From the NCBI RefSeq assembly GCF_003201775.1, contig NZ_QJJZ01000029.1:1-36710 (forward strand): a DNA stretch of 36,710 bases. The letters run 5' to 3'. The notes under the pieces were generated by a model. That model saw nothing but the letters and a program-made list of their open reading frames with translations. It had not been told where the DNA came from and searched no databases. Below are positions 1-9,500 of this stretch, in pieces. This DNA comes from Arenibacter sp. ARW7G5Y1 (lineage in GTDB: Bacteria; Bacteroidota; Bacteroidia; Flavobacteriales; Flavobacteriaceae). Each line of letters starts with the position of its first letter. The first letter of the stretch is position 1. The position numbers were made by a program, and so were the translations under genes.

Positions 1-87
1 ATTGCGTCTGATTATTGGTCTTCCAAACGACATTGCTTTTCATACCATTAAGATAAGAAAATCAATACTTTTTTTAAAATCATAAAC

Positions 88-123
88 AAAAAAAAAGAGA
101 CTGCCTTTTTAGACAGCCTCTTT
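88..123 (-). terminator. Rho-independent terminator of the tRNA-Asp gene
   Basis: Read on the minus strand this is an 11-pair stem (AGAGGCTGTCT against AGGCAGTCTCT, two G-T pairs) with an A-rich loop, followed by a run of nine T. It lies 3 bases beyond the 3' end of the tRNA-Asp fragment, so it is probably the native terminator of the original tRNA gene. It supports reading bases 1 to 167 as chromosomal flank. Confidence 0.8.
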
Positions 124-125
124 AG

Positions 126-167
126 CGGTCCGGACGGGACTCGAACCCGCGACCCCCTGCGTGACAG
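126..167 (-). other. Attachment-site copy: 3' half of tRNA-Asp (GTC)
   Basis: On the minus strand the sequence runs from the anticodon loop (CTGTCAC, anticodon GTC) through the 3' anticodon stem, variable loop, a perfect T arm (GCGGGTTCGAGTCCCGT) and the acceptor strand ending GGACCG. The D arm and 5' acceptor strand are absent: upstream of the anticodon the sequence is unrelated AT-rich DNA. A tRNA 3' half left with its own terminator, with an integrase gene 175 bases inside, is the classic product of tyrosine-recombinase integration into a tRNA gene. The intact tRNA-Asp would be expected at the other end of the element, beyond this window. It is not a functional tRNA gene. Confidence 0.85.
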
Positions 168-252
168 TCTATTATACCAGATATGAAAGCGCTACAAAGC
201 CTATTATATATGACTGAATATCAATGATTTAAATCGTTTTGACTCAATTTGT

Positions 253-271
253 AGCCATTTGCAGCCATTTG
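253..271 (+). repeat. Direct repeat, possible integrase arm-type site
   Basis: The nonamer AGCCATTTG occurs twice with starts 10 bases apart, which puts the copies on the same face of the helix. It lies between the tRNA-Asp scar and the integrase start, where arm-type binding sites of tyrosine recombinases are usually found. The binding role is inferred. Confidence 0.3.
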
Positions 272-342
272 ACATCAAGGAAAAGTGCGCGTAAAGTGAG
301 CGTTTTTATTTCTTACCTTTTACTTATAATAGCTAAGAATTA

Positions 343-1599
343 ATGGCCAAGGTAAGTCTGATACTCGACACAAGGAAGAAATCCAAAAGCAGGATTACCG
401 GGCTATATCCCATAGTCCTCAAGGTCTTCCACATAAAGAACCGACTGCTCCGACTTGGCTACTTTACCTCCCCTGCCGGATGGGATTCAAAAAACCATCT
501 ACTGCGCAGATCTTCAGCAGCAAACAATGGGGTGGACTGCCAAAAGATAAACGCTGAACTTGGAGACAAGTTCCATTGGGCCAAACAAGTGGTGTACGAG
601 CTCGGAGATAGTATCGACCAGTTGGATGTCGACCTCCTTTTGGACCATATCAAGGTCAGATGGGATTGCGAACTGGATTTTGAGATAAAAAAGAAGGTGG
701 AAAATAATATTTCACTATCACAATAGGGAAGTGCGCTTATCAACAGAAAACGGGCAGCGAACATTCCGGGAACGGCACAGTGGTAACAAAGTGGAGTGGA
801 TGCCATGACCAAATTCAACAATGGAAAGGATATCATCCTCTACGATATTACCCTTACATTTCTCAGGGACTTCGAGGCCCAACAACTGAAGAAGGGAAAT
901 TCGAAAAATACAATAGGTATGTATATGAGGGCGATCCGATCCATATACAATAGCGCCATCAAAGAAGATCAATTTGTTCCGATTAAAAATCCATTCGACC
1001 ATTATAGAACGCCATCAATGGCGAGGACCAAAAAGAAGGCTGTGGCCAAGGTCAAGATCATGGATCTAAAGAAATTGGAATACGAGCAGGAAAGCCCACT
1101 TTGGCACGCCAAAAACCATGCCCTGATCATGTTCTACTGCAGGGGATTGAACTTTATCGATCTGGTCAAGCTCAAGGTAAAGAATATCGAGGGCGACCGC
1201 CTTCTATATGGCAGAAGCAAAACCGGTGACCCCTTCTCGGTCAGGATTACCGAAAGTCTTGGTAACATCCTGGAGTTCTACCTTAAGGGGAAACAACCCG
1301 AAGACTATCTGCTTCCCACCAATTATGACGGCAGTACCAAACATTTTCAAAAGTACAAATCACTAAGAAGGAGAATGAACGAGCGTCTTAAGATCATCGC
1401 CAAAGATGCGGGGATAGAAGGTGAATTCACCACCTACTACATCCGACATTCCTGGGCTACCATCGCCAAGTTTATGGGAATATCAACAGAGGTAATCAGT
1501 GAAGGTTTGGGCCACAATTACTTAAGGACAACAGGAATCTATTTGAAAAGCTTTACCAACCATGTTTTGGATGATGCGAATGAGCTAGTCATTTCTTAA
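343..1599 (+). pseudogene. Tyrosine recombinase (integrase) with two in-frame stops
   Basis: One continuous reading frame of about 418 codons is interrupted by TAG at 724-726 and TAA at 784-786, with no frameshift. The first part (from MAKVSLILDTRKKSK) is the N-terminal domain typical of Bacteroidota integrases. The segment between the stops (GSALINRKRAANIPGTAQW) and the rest form the core-binding and catalytic domains. Catalytic signatures are present: Arg in YCRGLNFIDL, Lys in GRSKTGD, the YYIRHSWAT box, His in GLGHNY and the nucleophile Tyr in GIYLKSF. From family patterns both stops appear to replace tyrosine codons. Unless both stops are read through, only a C-terminal fragment (possible GTG start at 796) could be made. 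The gene sits immediately inside the tRNA-Asp scar, which identifies it as the integrase of the island. It looks less AT-rich than the downstream glycan genes. Confidence 0.85.
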
Positions 1600-1670
1600 A
1601 TAATTTTCACAATTAAAAATGCCATATTCGGGAGCAAGCTAATTTTTACTAAATTCTTGATAAAACAAAT

Positions 1671-1701
1671 CCTTGGAAATAGATTTTCCAGGGAGTTTTT
1701 T
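1671..1701 (+). terminator. Terminator-like hairpin after the integrase
   Basis: CCTTGGAAA pairs with TTTCCAGGG (nine pairs, one G-T) around a 5-base loop and is followed by AG and a T run. It lies 72 bases past the integrase stop, on the same strand. Confidence 0.55.
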
Positions 1702-1743
1702 ATGGTTTTATTCATTAAGCGGGTCTTCGGTCGGTTTTATCAC

Positions 1744-2417
1744 CTGAATTCGACGTAAGAAAGTAGGGTTTTTACAATAGAAATAGCGGAAAATTAGGTA
1801 TCTAAAATTCAAATATTAAACCAACATTCCGCTTATGATTTCCATGGATAAAATTACTTAAATTTTCTGTTCTATAGGTAAATTTTGAAAAGTTTTTGAG
1901 CCCGCCTTATAAAAGAAGCTCATTTCCTGTGGGAAAAAGCAAAGGAACAGGACTTTTAGGATATCACAAAGTGAAATCCTGACCATTATCGTACTTTTTC
2001 ACATGAGCGGTTACCGGACCTTCAAACATTTTTATCTTTATTATGTCAAGGAGGATTTAAGGGACGAGTTCCCCGTTACAGTCTCCTACAACCGGTTCAC
2101 CGAACTGATGCAATCCACTCTTCGACCAGGGCCTGCACCTGGTCACCGGGATCAGGAACAATATGAAGAATGTGCTGATGGACATGCGGGACAAGATACT
2201 CCTTCGAAAAAGATAATTCATCGAAACGATAAACGATTAGCTAAAGAATATCTGCCAGCCGAACATTCGCGTCACAGAAGCTTTGGAAACTTCATTACAA
2301 ACTTGGTGGCCAGCCTTATCGCCTACTCCTTTCAAGAAAAGAAACCGGGAATCAAATTTGAAACAGAAAACACCTCACAATTGACATTATTGTATTAAAA
2401 GCCTAAATCGAACTCAG
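1744..2417 (+). mobile_element. IS982-type insertion sequence remnant
   Basis: The candidate left end (CTGAATTCGACGTAAG at 1744) and the inverted candidate right end (CTGAGTTCGATTTAGG, reverse strand, ending at 2417) match at about 12 of 16 positions. They bracket a decayed IS982-family transposase whose start is about 90 bases from the left end and whose stop is 3 bases before the right end. The remnant is about 0.67 kb, against roughly 1 kb for a complete IS982 element. The exact termini are uncertain. Confidence 0.6.
1835..2398 (+). pseudogene. IS982-family transposase, internally deleted
   Basis: From ATG 1835 one frame reads through stops at 1859, 1886 and a further TAA into KKQRNRTFRISQSEILTII and then SGYRTFKHFYLYYVKEDLR, ending near ELMQS (about 2115). 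These are N-terminal IS982 transposase motifs. The sequence then jumps, in another frame, to [19 protein letters not shown], which belongs near the C-terminus, followed by two stops and a frame change into AEHSRHRSFGNFITNLVAS at the C-terminal end. About a third of the gene, including most of the catalytic core, is missing. The 131-codon ORF starting at 2003 is a chimera of these frames and not a real protein. The family call rests on recalled motifs. Confidence 0.8.
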
Positions 2418-2492
2418 TTTTATAGGGTTTTCAGGTGTGTGTTTTTGATGTCCGGACAGACCTCTGCCATCTATTTTTTTTATCAAAGGCCC

Positions 2493-2925
2493 TTAGGCCG
2501 CTTTTTCCAGTGCCGGGGCCCACATGCGCCTACCGATTTCCACTACGTTGCCCTTATGGATGCCGAAGAATATCCATAAGGTCACAGTTTCATTGGTCCT
2601 GGCCCTTATCCACTTCAGATGGTAGTGCTCCTTGTCTTTTCAAACGTTTGCCCTTGGCCGAAAAGATGGACAATGGACCCTTTTTTAGTTCCCCAAGGCC
2701 AAAGGACCTGACCAGGTCGTATTAAAGGATGGCAATGTAGACCTTGCCCCGGTCGCTCTCGAGAAACCGAGCGTAGAACACATCGAAAGCTTCGGTCAGG
2801 GAAGAAAATGTAGAACTGTGCTGGAAATTGTGGATTCTTCGTATCTTGGATATAGACATTAAGATAAAAACCCCGTATTTTGAGCTAGGGACTCGTTTTC
2901 GAGGTTTTATTATACTTAAATACAC
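2493..2925 (-). pseudogene. Second transposase remnant (family uncertain)
   Basis: On the minus strand one frame reads SSLTEAFDVFYARFLESDRG, a stop at 2722-2724, then YDLVRSFGLGELKKGPLSIF and SAKGK. This resembles the start of DDE transposases found in Bacteroidota, in which a tryptophan would stand at the stop. After a deletion, a different frame (2493-2618) gives LKWIRARTNETVTLWIFFGI, HKGNVVEIGRRMW and a stop, resembling the end of the same kind of transposase. The middle is missing. The segment from about 2860 to 2925 has no recognisable match and may be outside the gene. The IS family could not be fixed by eye. Confidence 0.45.
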
Positions 2926-3138
2926 GAATTAATTAGCTGATATTAAAGTTTTTGAACCACTTCTGAATCGCTTATTTTGTAGCTCCAACTACTTAACGGT
3001 ATTCATTTCCTTACTTATAAGATTGCCTTACTCTACTGTGGGCCGTCAGACCATAATATTTTTATGAAATATTTTTTTTACTGTTCGAAACACCATTTTT
3101 ACTTAGGACGTAACAAGTGTAAAAGCTGAATGACCATT

Positions 3139-6100
3139 CTATTCTTTCTCCAGCACTATTTGACGTATCATGAGATTGTTTGCTTTAGTCGTCATAGTTT
3201 TCAGAATAAGCTTACCGTCATTACTATCTTCCCTCATTACATGGAATTTCACCCATTTTCCTCCTTTGATATCATGTTTGCCTAGTTGTACTTTCCTGCC
3301 CTCAAACTCAAGAAAACCTTCCCGTCCTTGGTGGTTCCAATCCTCAAAAAGCACATAAAAACTGCCTAAGATTCCGTTAGGACAATCTATGGTAATAGTC
3401 ATGTTTTTTCCGTACCAAGCACCTCCATCATTATCTTTATTAACACCGTCTGATTGTATGTTGTAGTTGACATTTTCTTTTTGGACAAGGATTCGATCAA
3501 CCTCTTTGGACCATTCAAGATCATTATTTTCAACTTTTACTAAGTCAGCAGATTTCACGTGTAACAAAGCATTTTCAAAACCTTCATCCAAGGTTGTTTC
3601 GGTTGCCTTAGGTATCATAGGAAAAAGTTCCTTCAAAAATGTTCCATCAACAGTAAGGGTTGGGGTGAAATCATTTGATTTCATATATTCTACAAGGCTA
3701 TACTTTAACTGTTTTGCTACGGGGGAGTAATTTGTAGCTATATCAAAACCACATACCAACAACTTACCATTTCCTACTCTAAATTCAAAGATTGCTCCTT
3801 CTTTGTTGTTTCTGTGAAAATCGTCCACTACCTGCACAATGGGCTGGTATTCCCGAGGGGTACTGTTTAATACAAAGCCTTTAGAGGTATGCATAATAGT
3901 TTCCCATTGCCAATCGCTGTGAAAGGAGGTTGGAAATTTTTTCATAGCAGAATGTTCGTTTTGTACCAATAATCCAATATTGGTTTTACCTTGGCCGGGA
4001 AAGAATGTCAACGACCAATACAACGGATGAAAATTTAGATCTACACTATTCTCCTCGGTCCCCAATTGATTTGCAAACAACAATACCTTTCCTCCATCTT
4101 TCAATGCTTTCAGCGCTTCCTCGTCCAATGAATTTGAATAATGTATTTCATCGTCACCTGTCTTTGGAAGGCTGGAAGGGTAAACCCAAATATCCCAAGA
4201 ATTTTTAAAGGGAGTGTTCTCCAATGCTAGGGAAATGGTCAATTGCTGTGCGTGATCAATAGAATTCAGGGGAACGTTAAACTTTCCTATATCGGTTAAA
4301 CTGCCAATATCCAAATCTTTAACGGACCACCTTTCCTCCTTTAAAATCTTACCCTTACCGGTGAGGATTTTTGCAATAATCATCCCTTCTTTAATGGGAT
4401 ATTGTCCATAATGGGAAATCTGGGCAGTTGCTTCAAAAGTTTCGTTCGTATTCCAAACATACTTTTTCATTCGTAATAGTGGTACTGTTTCATTAAAGTG
4501 TTGTTTGAATTTTTGAGGAGTGGTAATTCCCTTACTATCCCAAAAGGCATCCAGCCATCCAATCAAGGCTTCGCCCTGCCCCTGATAGTCCTGCATACTT
4601 AATAATTGCACCCCTGCGCAACTTCTAGTTCTTAAAAAGGACTCAATTTCATATTTATACATTATTTGGTTCAATGCTCCTGAAGCCATCTTAAAGTCCT
4701 GATCTTGACCAACAATACCATTTCTCTCTGCAACCTTCCTAAATTCCTCAAAGTTCCTGGCCTTTAGTATACCGGTATATTTATCGATTTCATCCCAAGT
4801 AGGGTAGACCGGCCATTGCCCAATCTCATGAGCAATTATTGGAATGTTCATTTGAGAATAAACATCCTCAAAATCCCAATCAGTTCGCGGACCATTCAAA
4901 CCTCTTGTACGACCGACTCCTTGGATATAATGGGTAGCCATATAGTCATCTACCTCAGTGATTTTTCGTGCGGTTGAAACTGAATAAAGCCTTCTATTGT
5001 CCTTGTTTTTTAAGTCTGCAACCCATTCCTTCGACACATCGAAATCCGAATTACCCAATTCATTACCGATACAGAACATGGTAAATGATGGATGATTTCC
5101 ATAGGTGTCGACCACTCTGTTCATTTCATCGATAACAAATGTATCACGTTCGGGATCTAAACCCAGACCTTTTGGGTGTCCTCTGGTATCCATCTCAGGC
5201 CTTCCCTTGGCCTTCATGTCTTCACTCATCCATCCATCGATCCAAATGGAAGCCTCTGCCTGCAAATAGATGCCCACCCTGTTGGCGGCTTTAAAAGCAG
5301 CTTCAGGAGGACACCAGGAATGGAAACGGGCGTGATTAAGTCCATATTCCTTATAGGTTTTAAATATATTTACCCAATCCTCTACATTAGTGGACGGATA
5401 ACCAGTCAACGGAAAATGTACGCAATCTAGATTACCCCTTAAAAAAACAGGGTCGCCATTGATCGTAATGTTCGTACCGTTATGGCCAATTTCTTGATAA
5501 CCAAATTCTGTTTCGTAAGTATCTGAATGCTTTTTTGTCTTGATTTCTGTAATGAGGGTATATACTATAGGTTCAAATTCATTCCACTTTTTTAGCTTTC
5601 CATCAAGATTCAGGATGACTTCAAATTTATTTGTACCGACGTTCAATTTTCTAGAAATACTCAGTTCTTTAACTATTTCCGGCTTTTCTAGCTCCCTTAT
5701 TTGAATTTGAACGTTAGCTTTTTCCACCTTCTGTGCGGTTATTCCCAATTCTACCCTCAGTTGGTCTTTATCTAATAGGGCAAAGGTTCTAACACTGTGA
5801 ACATAGGTAGGGTCTTGGGCCCTAATTTCCATTTTTCCAACTATTCCATTCCAAATGCCCTGGGTATAGGTACCATAGGCATGGCCTTTATCACCAATAT
5901 TATGGATCATCTCATTATCCACTTCTATGACTAGACGATGTTTTCCAGGGGCAAGATTTCCAATTTTGTGTATATGTGGGGTTCCCAGCGCATCCTGGGT
6001 ACTAAGTTGTTTCCCATCAATAAAAACTTTGGATTGCCATAATACCCGTTCAAGGAAAATGGTAAGCTGTTTGTCTTTCCAATTTTTGGGGATTACAATT

Positions 6101-6393
6101 TCCTTTTCAAAAACGGCCACGCCCAGATATTTATATTCCGGTGTAAGTACACCATAATCCGATCCTTTGGTCTCTACACCAAAACCCTGTTGAGCAAGCG
6201 AAGAAGGTAGATGAATTACCCCCTCCATTTTACTATGTCCGTAGGAATTATCCACAGCGGTATTGTTGGCATTTAAGGTTACCTTCCAGGCACCTGATAG
6301 ATTTATGTTCCGTTCTTGTGCATTCAAAGGAATTATCATCATCAATACTAAAATAATACCTGTTATTGCAGTATTCTTTACTCGATTATACAT
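3139..6393 (-). CDS. Secreted glycoside hydrolase family 2 enzyme
   Basis: A 1084-residue GH2 protein of the beta-galactosidase/beta-glucuronidase type, which hydrolyses a terminal beta-linked sugar. Residues 1-25 form a signal peptide (ITGIILVLMMIIPLNA, then Q). The jelly-roll sugar-binding domain follows (LSGAWKV to about 195), then the Ig-like domain (to about 300) and the TIM barrel (about 305-640). The acid/base is Glu445 in CIGNELG and the nucleophile Glu523 in IAHEIGQW; their spacing of 78 is close to that in LacZ. The C-terminal part is long: an Ig-like segment, a glutamine-amidotransferase-like fold (about 745-930, LKDGGKVLLFANQLG) and a beta-sandwich domain that may bind carbohydrate. 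It is the last gene of a minus-strand series after the MFS porter and the DUF5107 protein. The exact substrate cannot be read from sequence. Confidence 0.88.
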   Translation of the reverse strand: MYNRVKNTAITGIILVLMMIIPLNAQERNINLSGAWKVTLNANNTAVDNSYGHSKMEGVIHLPSSLAQQGFGVETKGSDYGVLTPEYKYLGVAVFEKEIVIPKNWKDKQLTIFLERVLWQSKVFIDGKQLSTQDALGTPHIHKIGNLAPGKHRLVIEVDNEMIHNIGDKGHAYGTYTQGIWNGIVGKMEIRAQDPTYVHSVRTFALLDKDQLRVELGITAQKVEKANVQIQIRELEKPEIVKELSISRKLNVGTNKFEVILNLDGKLKKWNEFEPIVYTLITEIKTKKHSDTYETEFGYQEIGHNGTNITINGDPVFLRGNLDCVHFPLTGYPSTNVEDWVNIFKTYKEYGLNHARFHSWCPPEAAFKAANRVGIYLQAEASIWIDGWMSEDMKAKGRPEMDTRGHPKGLGLDPERDTFVIDEMNRVVDTYGNHPSFTMFCIGNELGNSDFDVSKEWVADLKNKDNRRLYSVSTARKITEVDDYMATHYIQGVGRTRGLNGPRTDWDFEDVYSQMNIPIIAHEIGQWPVYPTWDEIDKYTGILKARNFEEFRKVAERNGIVGQDQDFKMASGALNQIMYKYEIESFLRTRSCAGVQLLSMQDYQGQGEALIGWLDAFWDSKGITTPQKFKQHFNETVPLLRMKKYVWNTNETFEATAQISHYGQYPIKEGMIIAKILTGKGKILKEERWSVKDLDIGSLTDIGKFNVPLNSIDHAQQLTISLALENTPFKNSWDIWVYPSSLPKTGDDEIHYSNSLDEEALKALKDGGKVLLFANQLGTEENSVDLNFHPLYWSLTFFPGQGKTNIGLLVQNEHSAMKKFPTSFHSDWQWETIMHTSKGFVLNSTPREYQPIVQVVDDFHRNNKEGAIFEFRVGNGKLLVCGFDIATNYSPVAKQLKYSLVEYMKSNDFTPTLTVDGTFLKELFPMIPKATETTLDEGFENALLHVKSADLVKVENNDLEWSKEVDRILVQKENVNYNIQSDGVNKDNDGGAWYGKNMTITIDCPNGILGSFYVLFEDWNHQGREGFLEFEGRKVQLGKHDIKGGKWVKFHVMREDSNDGKLILKTMTTKANNLMIRQIVLEKE

Positions 6394-6577
6394 AGAACTA
6401 TAATTAGTTTATAAATAAAATTACAATGGACTAATAGATGTATTGGTTTTCTAATTGATGTTCGTTCCTGCATTCAAAAAAATCCAGTTGTACGCATCCT
6501 CTTCCTAACTAAGTTAATTGACCTGTTTTTTGAAAACTGAGATAAACAGAGCTCTTGGGATATAAAAAAACATCTTA

Positions 6578-9500
6578 TCATACTTCCTTTCTATCAGCTA
6601 ATTTCGATCCAATTTTTTGAGCCATTTTTAAATGGACTACCGCGGATAAGTGATACCTATCTTTTTCTATAACTCTCCTAAAAGCGGAAATAGCATTTTC
6701 CGTGTGGTTCAATCCAAGTTCGCCCAAGCCAATCAAATATTGACAATGTATATAGTTACGCGCATTAAGGTCTTCTTCCCAAATTAGTAGATCTGGAAGT
6801 GATACGGCAAAATAATCTAACCTAACCACATCATTTTGATGTTTATTCCCATAATCCAATAGGTTCTTAAAACGTTGTTGTGCTTCTTTTTGTCTATTTA
6901 ATTTAGAAAGAGCTAAACCTTGGTAGAAAATCTTATCAGGTTGTTGGTCGTTATAGAAGATGGCGGGCTCAGGATTATTCAACCCAACTGAAGCTTTTTC
7001 CCAATATTCCTTAGCTTTGTCGTTATTTCCTAACTTCTCATAAGTACAGCCTAACCAATAAAAAATATCATTTTCTTGTGCCCCGAACAGTTTCCCTTCG
7101 CCTAAGTTATGCGGATATATCTGAGCCGATTCCAACAACGTTTTGGCTACTTTATAATTGGCGGACTGTAGAGCTTCTTTCGCAAGCTCTATATGGGTGG
7201 TTATATACTGAAATGGAACCTTGCCTTCACCACCTTCCCAAGGGTGAAATTGCCTTTCTTTTAATTTGGAAAAAGCTTTTTTGTAATGGGATTTAAGGTT
7301 GAGTATATTTATCTTTTCCAAGTATAAATCATCCCTGGCCACCATTAGCGAACTATTGTTCTCCAGTAGCTCCAAACGCTGATCTATAGGGACATTCATT
7401 TTTTTGTATAGTTGATCCAATTCCATCAAGAGTCGTGGATTATTGGAATCTAATTGGAATGCCCTTTCCAGATATTCTCGGGCCAATGTCTTCTTATCTT
7501 CCTTGTTGTAATACAGTAGAGCCAAATTACGGAGGCAGATAGGATTATTGTTATTAAGCTTCAATGAAGTTTCCCAACATATACGGGCATTTTCGTACTG
7601 TCTTGCCGCATACCAAAAATTGCCTAAATAGTATGGTGCCATATCATCACACGGATTCATGTCGATGGCTGCCTGTAGCACGACCACTTCTTCCAATCGA
7701 CTAGGAAAACAATAGTCTGACGGCATTTTTTGAGCCAGCTTATACTGTTGTTTTGCTAACTCATTTTCATTTCTTTGTTCATAGTACCATCCAAGGAAAT
7801 ATAGAGCCATGGGATACACTTCTTCTTTCTCTTCCATGTATACCTGTAAAAGATGAATTGCTTCTTCAAATTGGCCTACTTGGGCATAATCCAAGGAGTA
7901 TTCAATATAATTATGAGCGTTATCACGTATTGACTTTTTAAAAGAGGCTTTATAATTACTCTCTTTTGTAAGGATGTAATGCTCAAAATATACCCCGAAA
8001 TTCAGAGGGTCAATGGCTAACGATTCCTTGATCAATCTCCCAGATTCCTCTGTGCGACCTAATTTTCGAAGAAGTAAAGCTTTTAAGTGTCTAGCTTTAT
8101 GATTATGCCAATTTTTGATCAAAGCTTTATTTACTAATTCCAATGCCTTAGTCAGATTTCCTTTGGCACAATCTATTTGTGCAAGATTAAAATAACCTGC
8201 GTCTTGCCAGGCCGCGTTCCAGCAAGATTTAAAGAATGCGTCATAAGCCTCGTCGATTTTACCTAAAAACCGTAAAGTAAGCCCCTTGTTAAAAAAGGGC
8301 TCCCCATCATACGGGTTTGGATTGTGTTTGGTAAGCGTAGCAATTGCCCTATCAAAATAGGGTAGTGCTTTATTAAACTGCCCTTTTTTAAGATTCCAAA
8401 GCCCCATAGCATTATTGTTACGCACATCTCCAGGTTCACGTGAGAGTGCCTCCAAATAATATGCCGTTGGGTCATAAGTAGCGTGACGATATTGCTCCAA
8501 GTGCAGACCAATAAGAAACAATTGCTCTACACTTTCTACTTGATTAGGGTCTTTTGCTGCTTTGGCTGGATCTGGAATTTCTTGATGTGAATAATCTTCA
8601 GGAGACCAAGAAACCAATACAGCACCATCTTTATCTTTTAGTATGGCAATAAGATTTTCGTAGACCGCATTTTTAAGGAGCACCTTTTTTTCAAAACCAT
8701 CTTTTGGACTTAAGCTAACCACTTCATCAAAAATTACATTTTGGCCATTTAATAGCTGAATCGTACAATTATGATATACAGAAGTTACATAGACTTTGAC
8801 TGTGGCTTCACCGGATTCCAATTCTAAATTTATCAAGGCTTCCTTTGTAGCATTTTTAACCATACCCACATTGTAATAAGGGATGAAATACTGTTTAAAG
8901 GTTTTTTCTTCATAGGGGTGCATCCAAGAGAAATCGGGCTGATTATCGGTATATACTCCACACATTAACTCAATATAGGGTCCATCTTGGTCGGTAAGGT
9001 TTCGATCCCATGCCCTGCCAAAATCTCCATTTCCCCAAGTCCATTGTTTTTTTCCTGGGGAAATATGGTGGTCTGCCACATGTATCAATCCACCTTTGGT
9101 ATCATTTTCATAACCACCTACAAAGTCATATTGAGAAGTTATTGCCATATAGGAAGTTGGTACGGGAATAGTACTATATCTAGAAATATCGGTGCCTGGA
9201 GAGTAGTCTACTTTGTAATACACTCCCTTGGCTATGGGAAATTCAGATACATCACGTTTTCCATGGTCATAAACAGCATTAACGTCAGGTGGGAACACTG
9301 ACTGATAGTGATCGTTTACTGCTAATGCCGGATTTGCCCACCATAAAAACGTTTGCGCATGGGGGGTGCGGTTATAAAGTTGTCCTTTAACCTCGAGGTA
9401 TGCCTTATTAGGGTATAAGGTAAAACCTGCCATTCCCTTGGTACGGAACATTCTTTCTACTTCACTAACCCACACTGTAACGCTACCATCTTTATTTTCC

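Noticed and set aside
126..167. Functional tRNA-Asp gene
   Set aside because: The D arm, 5' anticodon stem and 5' acceptor strand are missing; only the 3' half is present.
459..1002. Minus-strand ORFs over the integrase
   Set aside because: They are antisense to clear tyrosine recombinase coding sequence and have no motif of their own.
2003..2398. 131-residue hypothetical protein
   Set aside because: It joins an N-terminal IS982 piece to out-of-frame and then C-terminal pieces of the same transposase, so it is a chimera made by deletion and frameshift.
2435..2725. 96-residue plus-strand ORF
   Set aside because: It is antisense to transposase-like sequence on the minus strand and has no recognisable motif.
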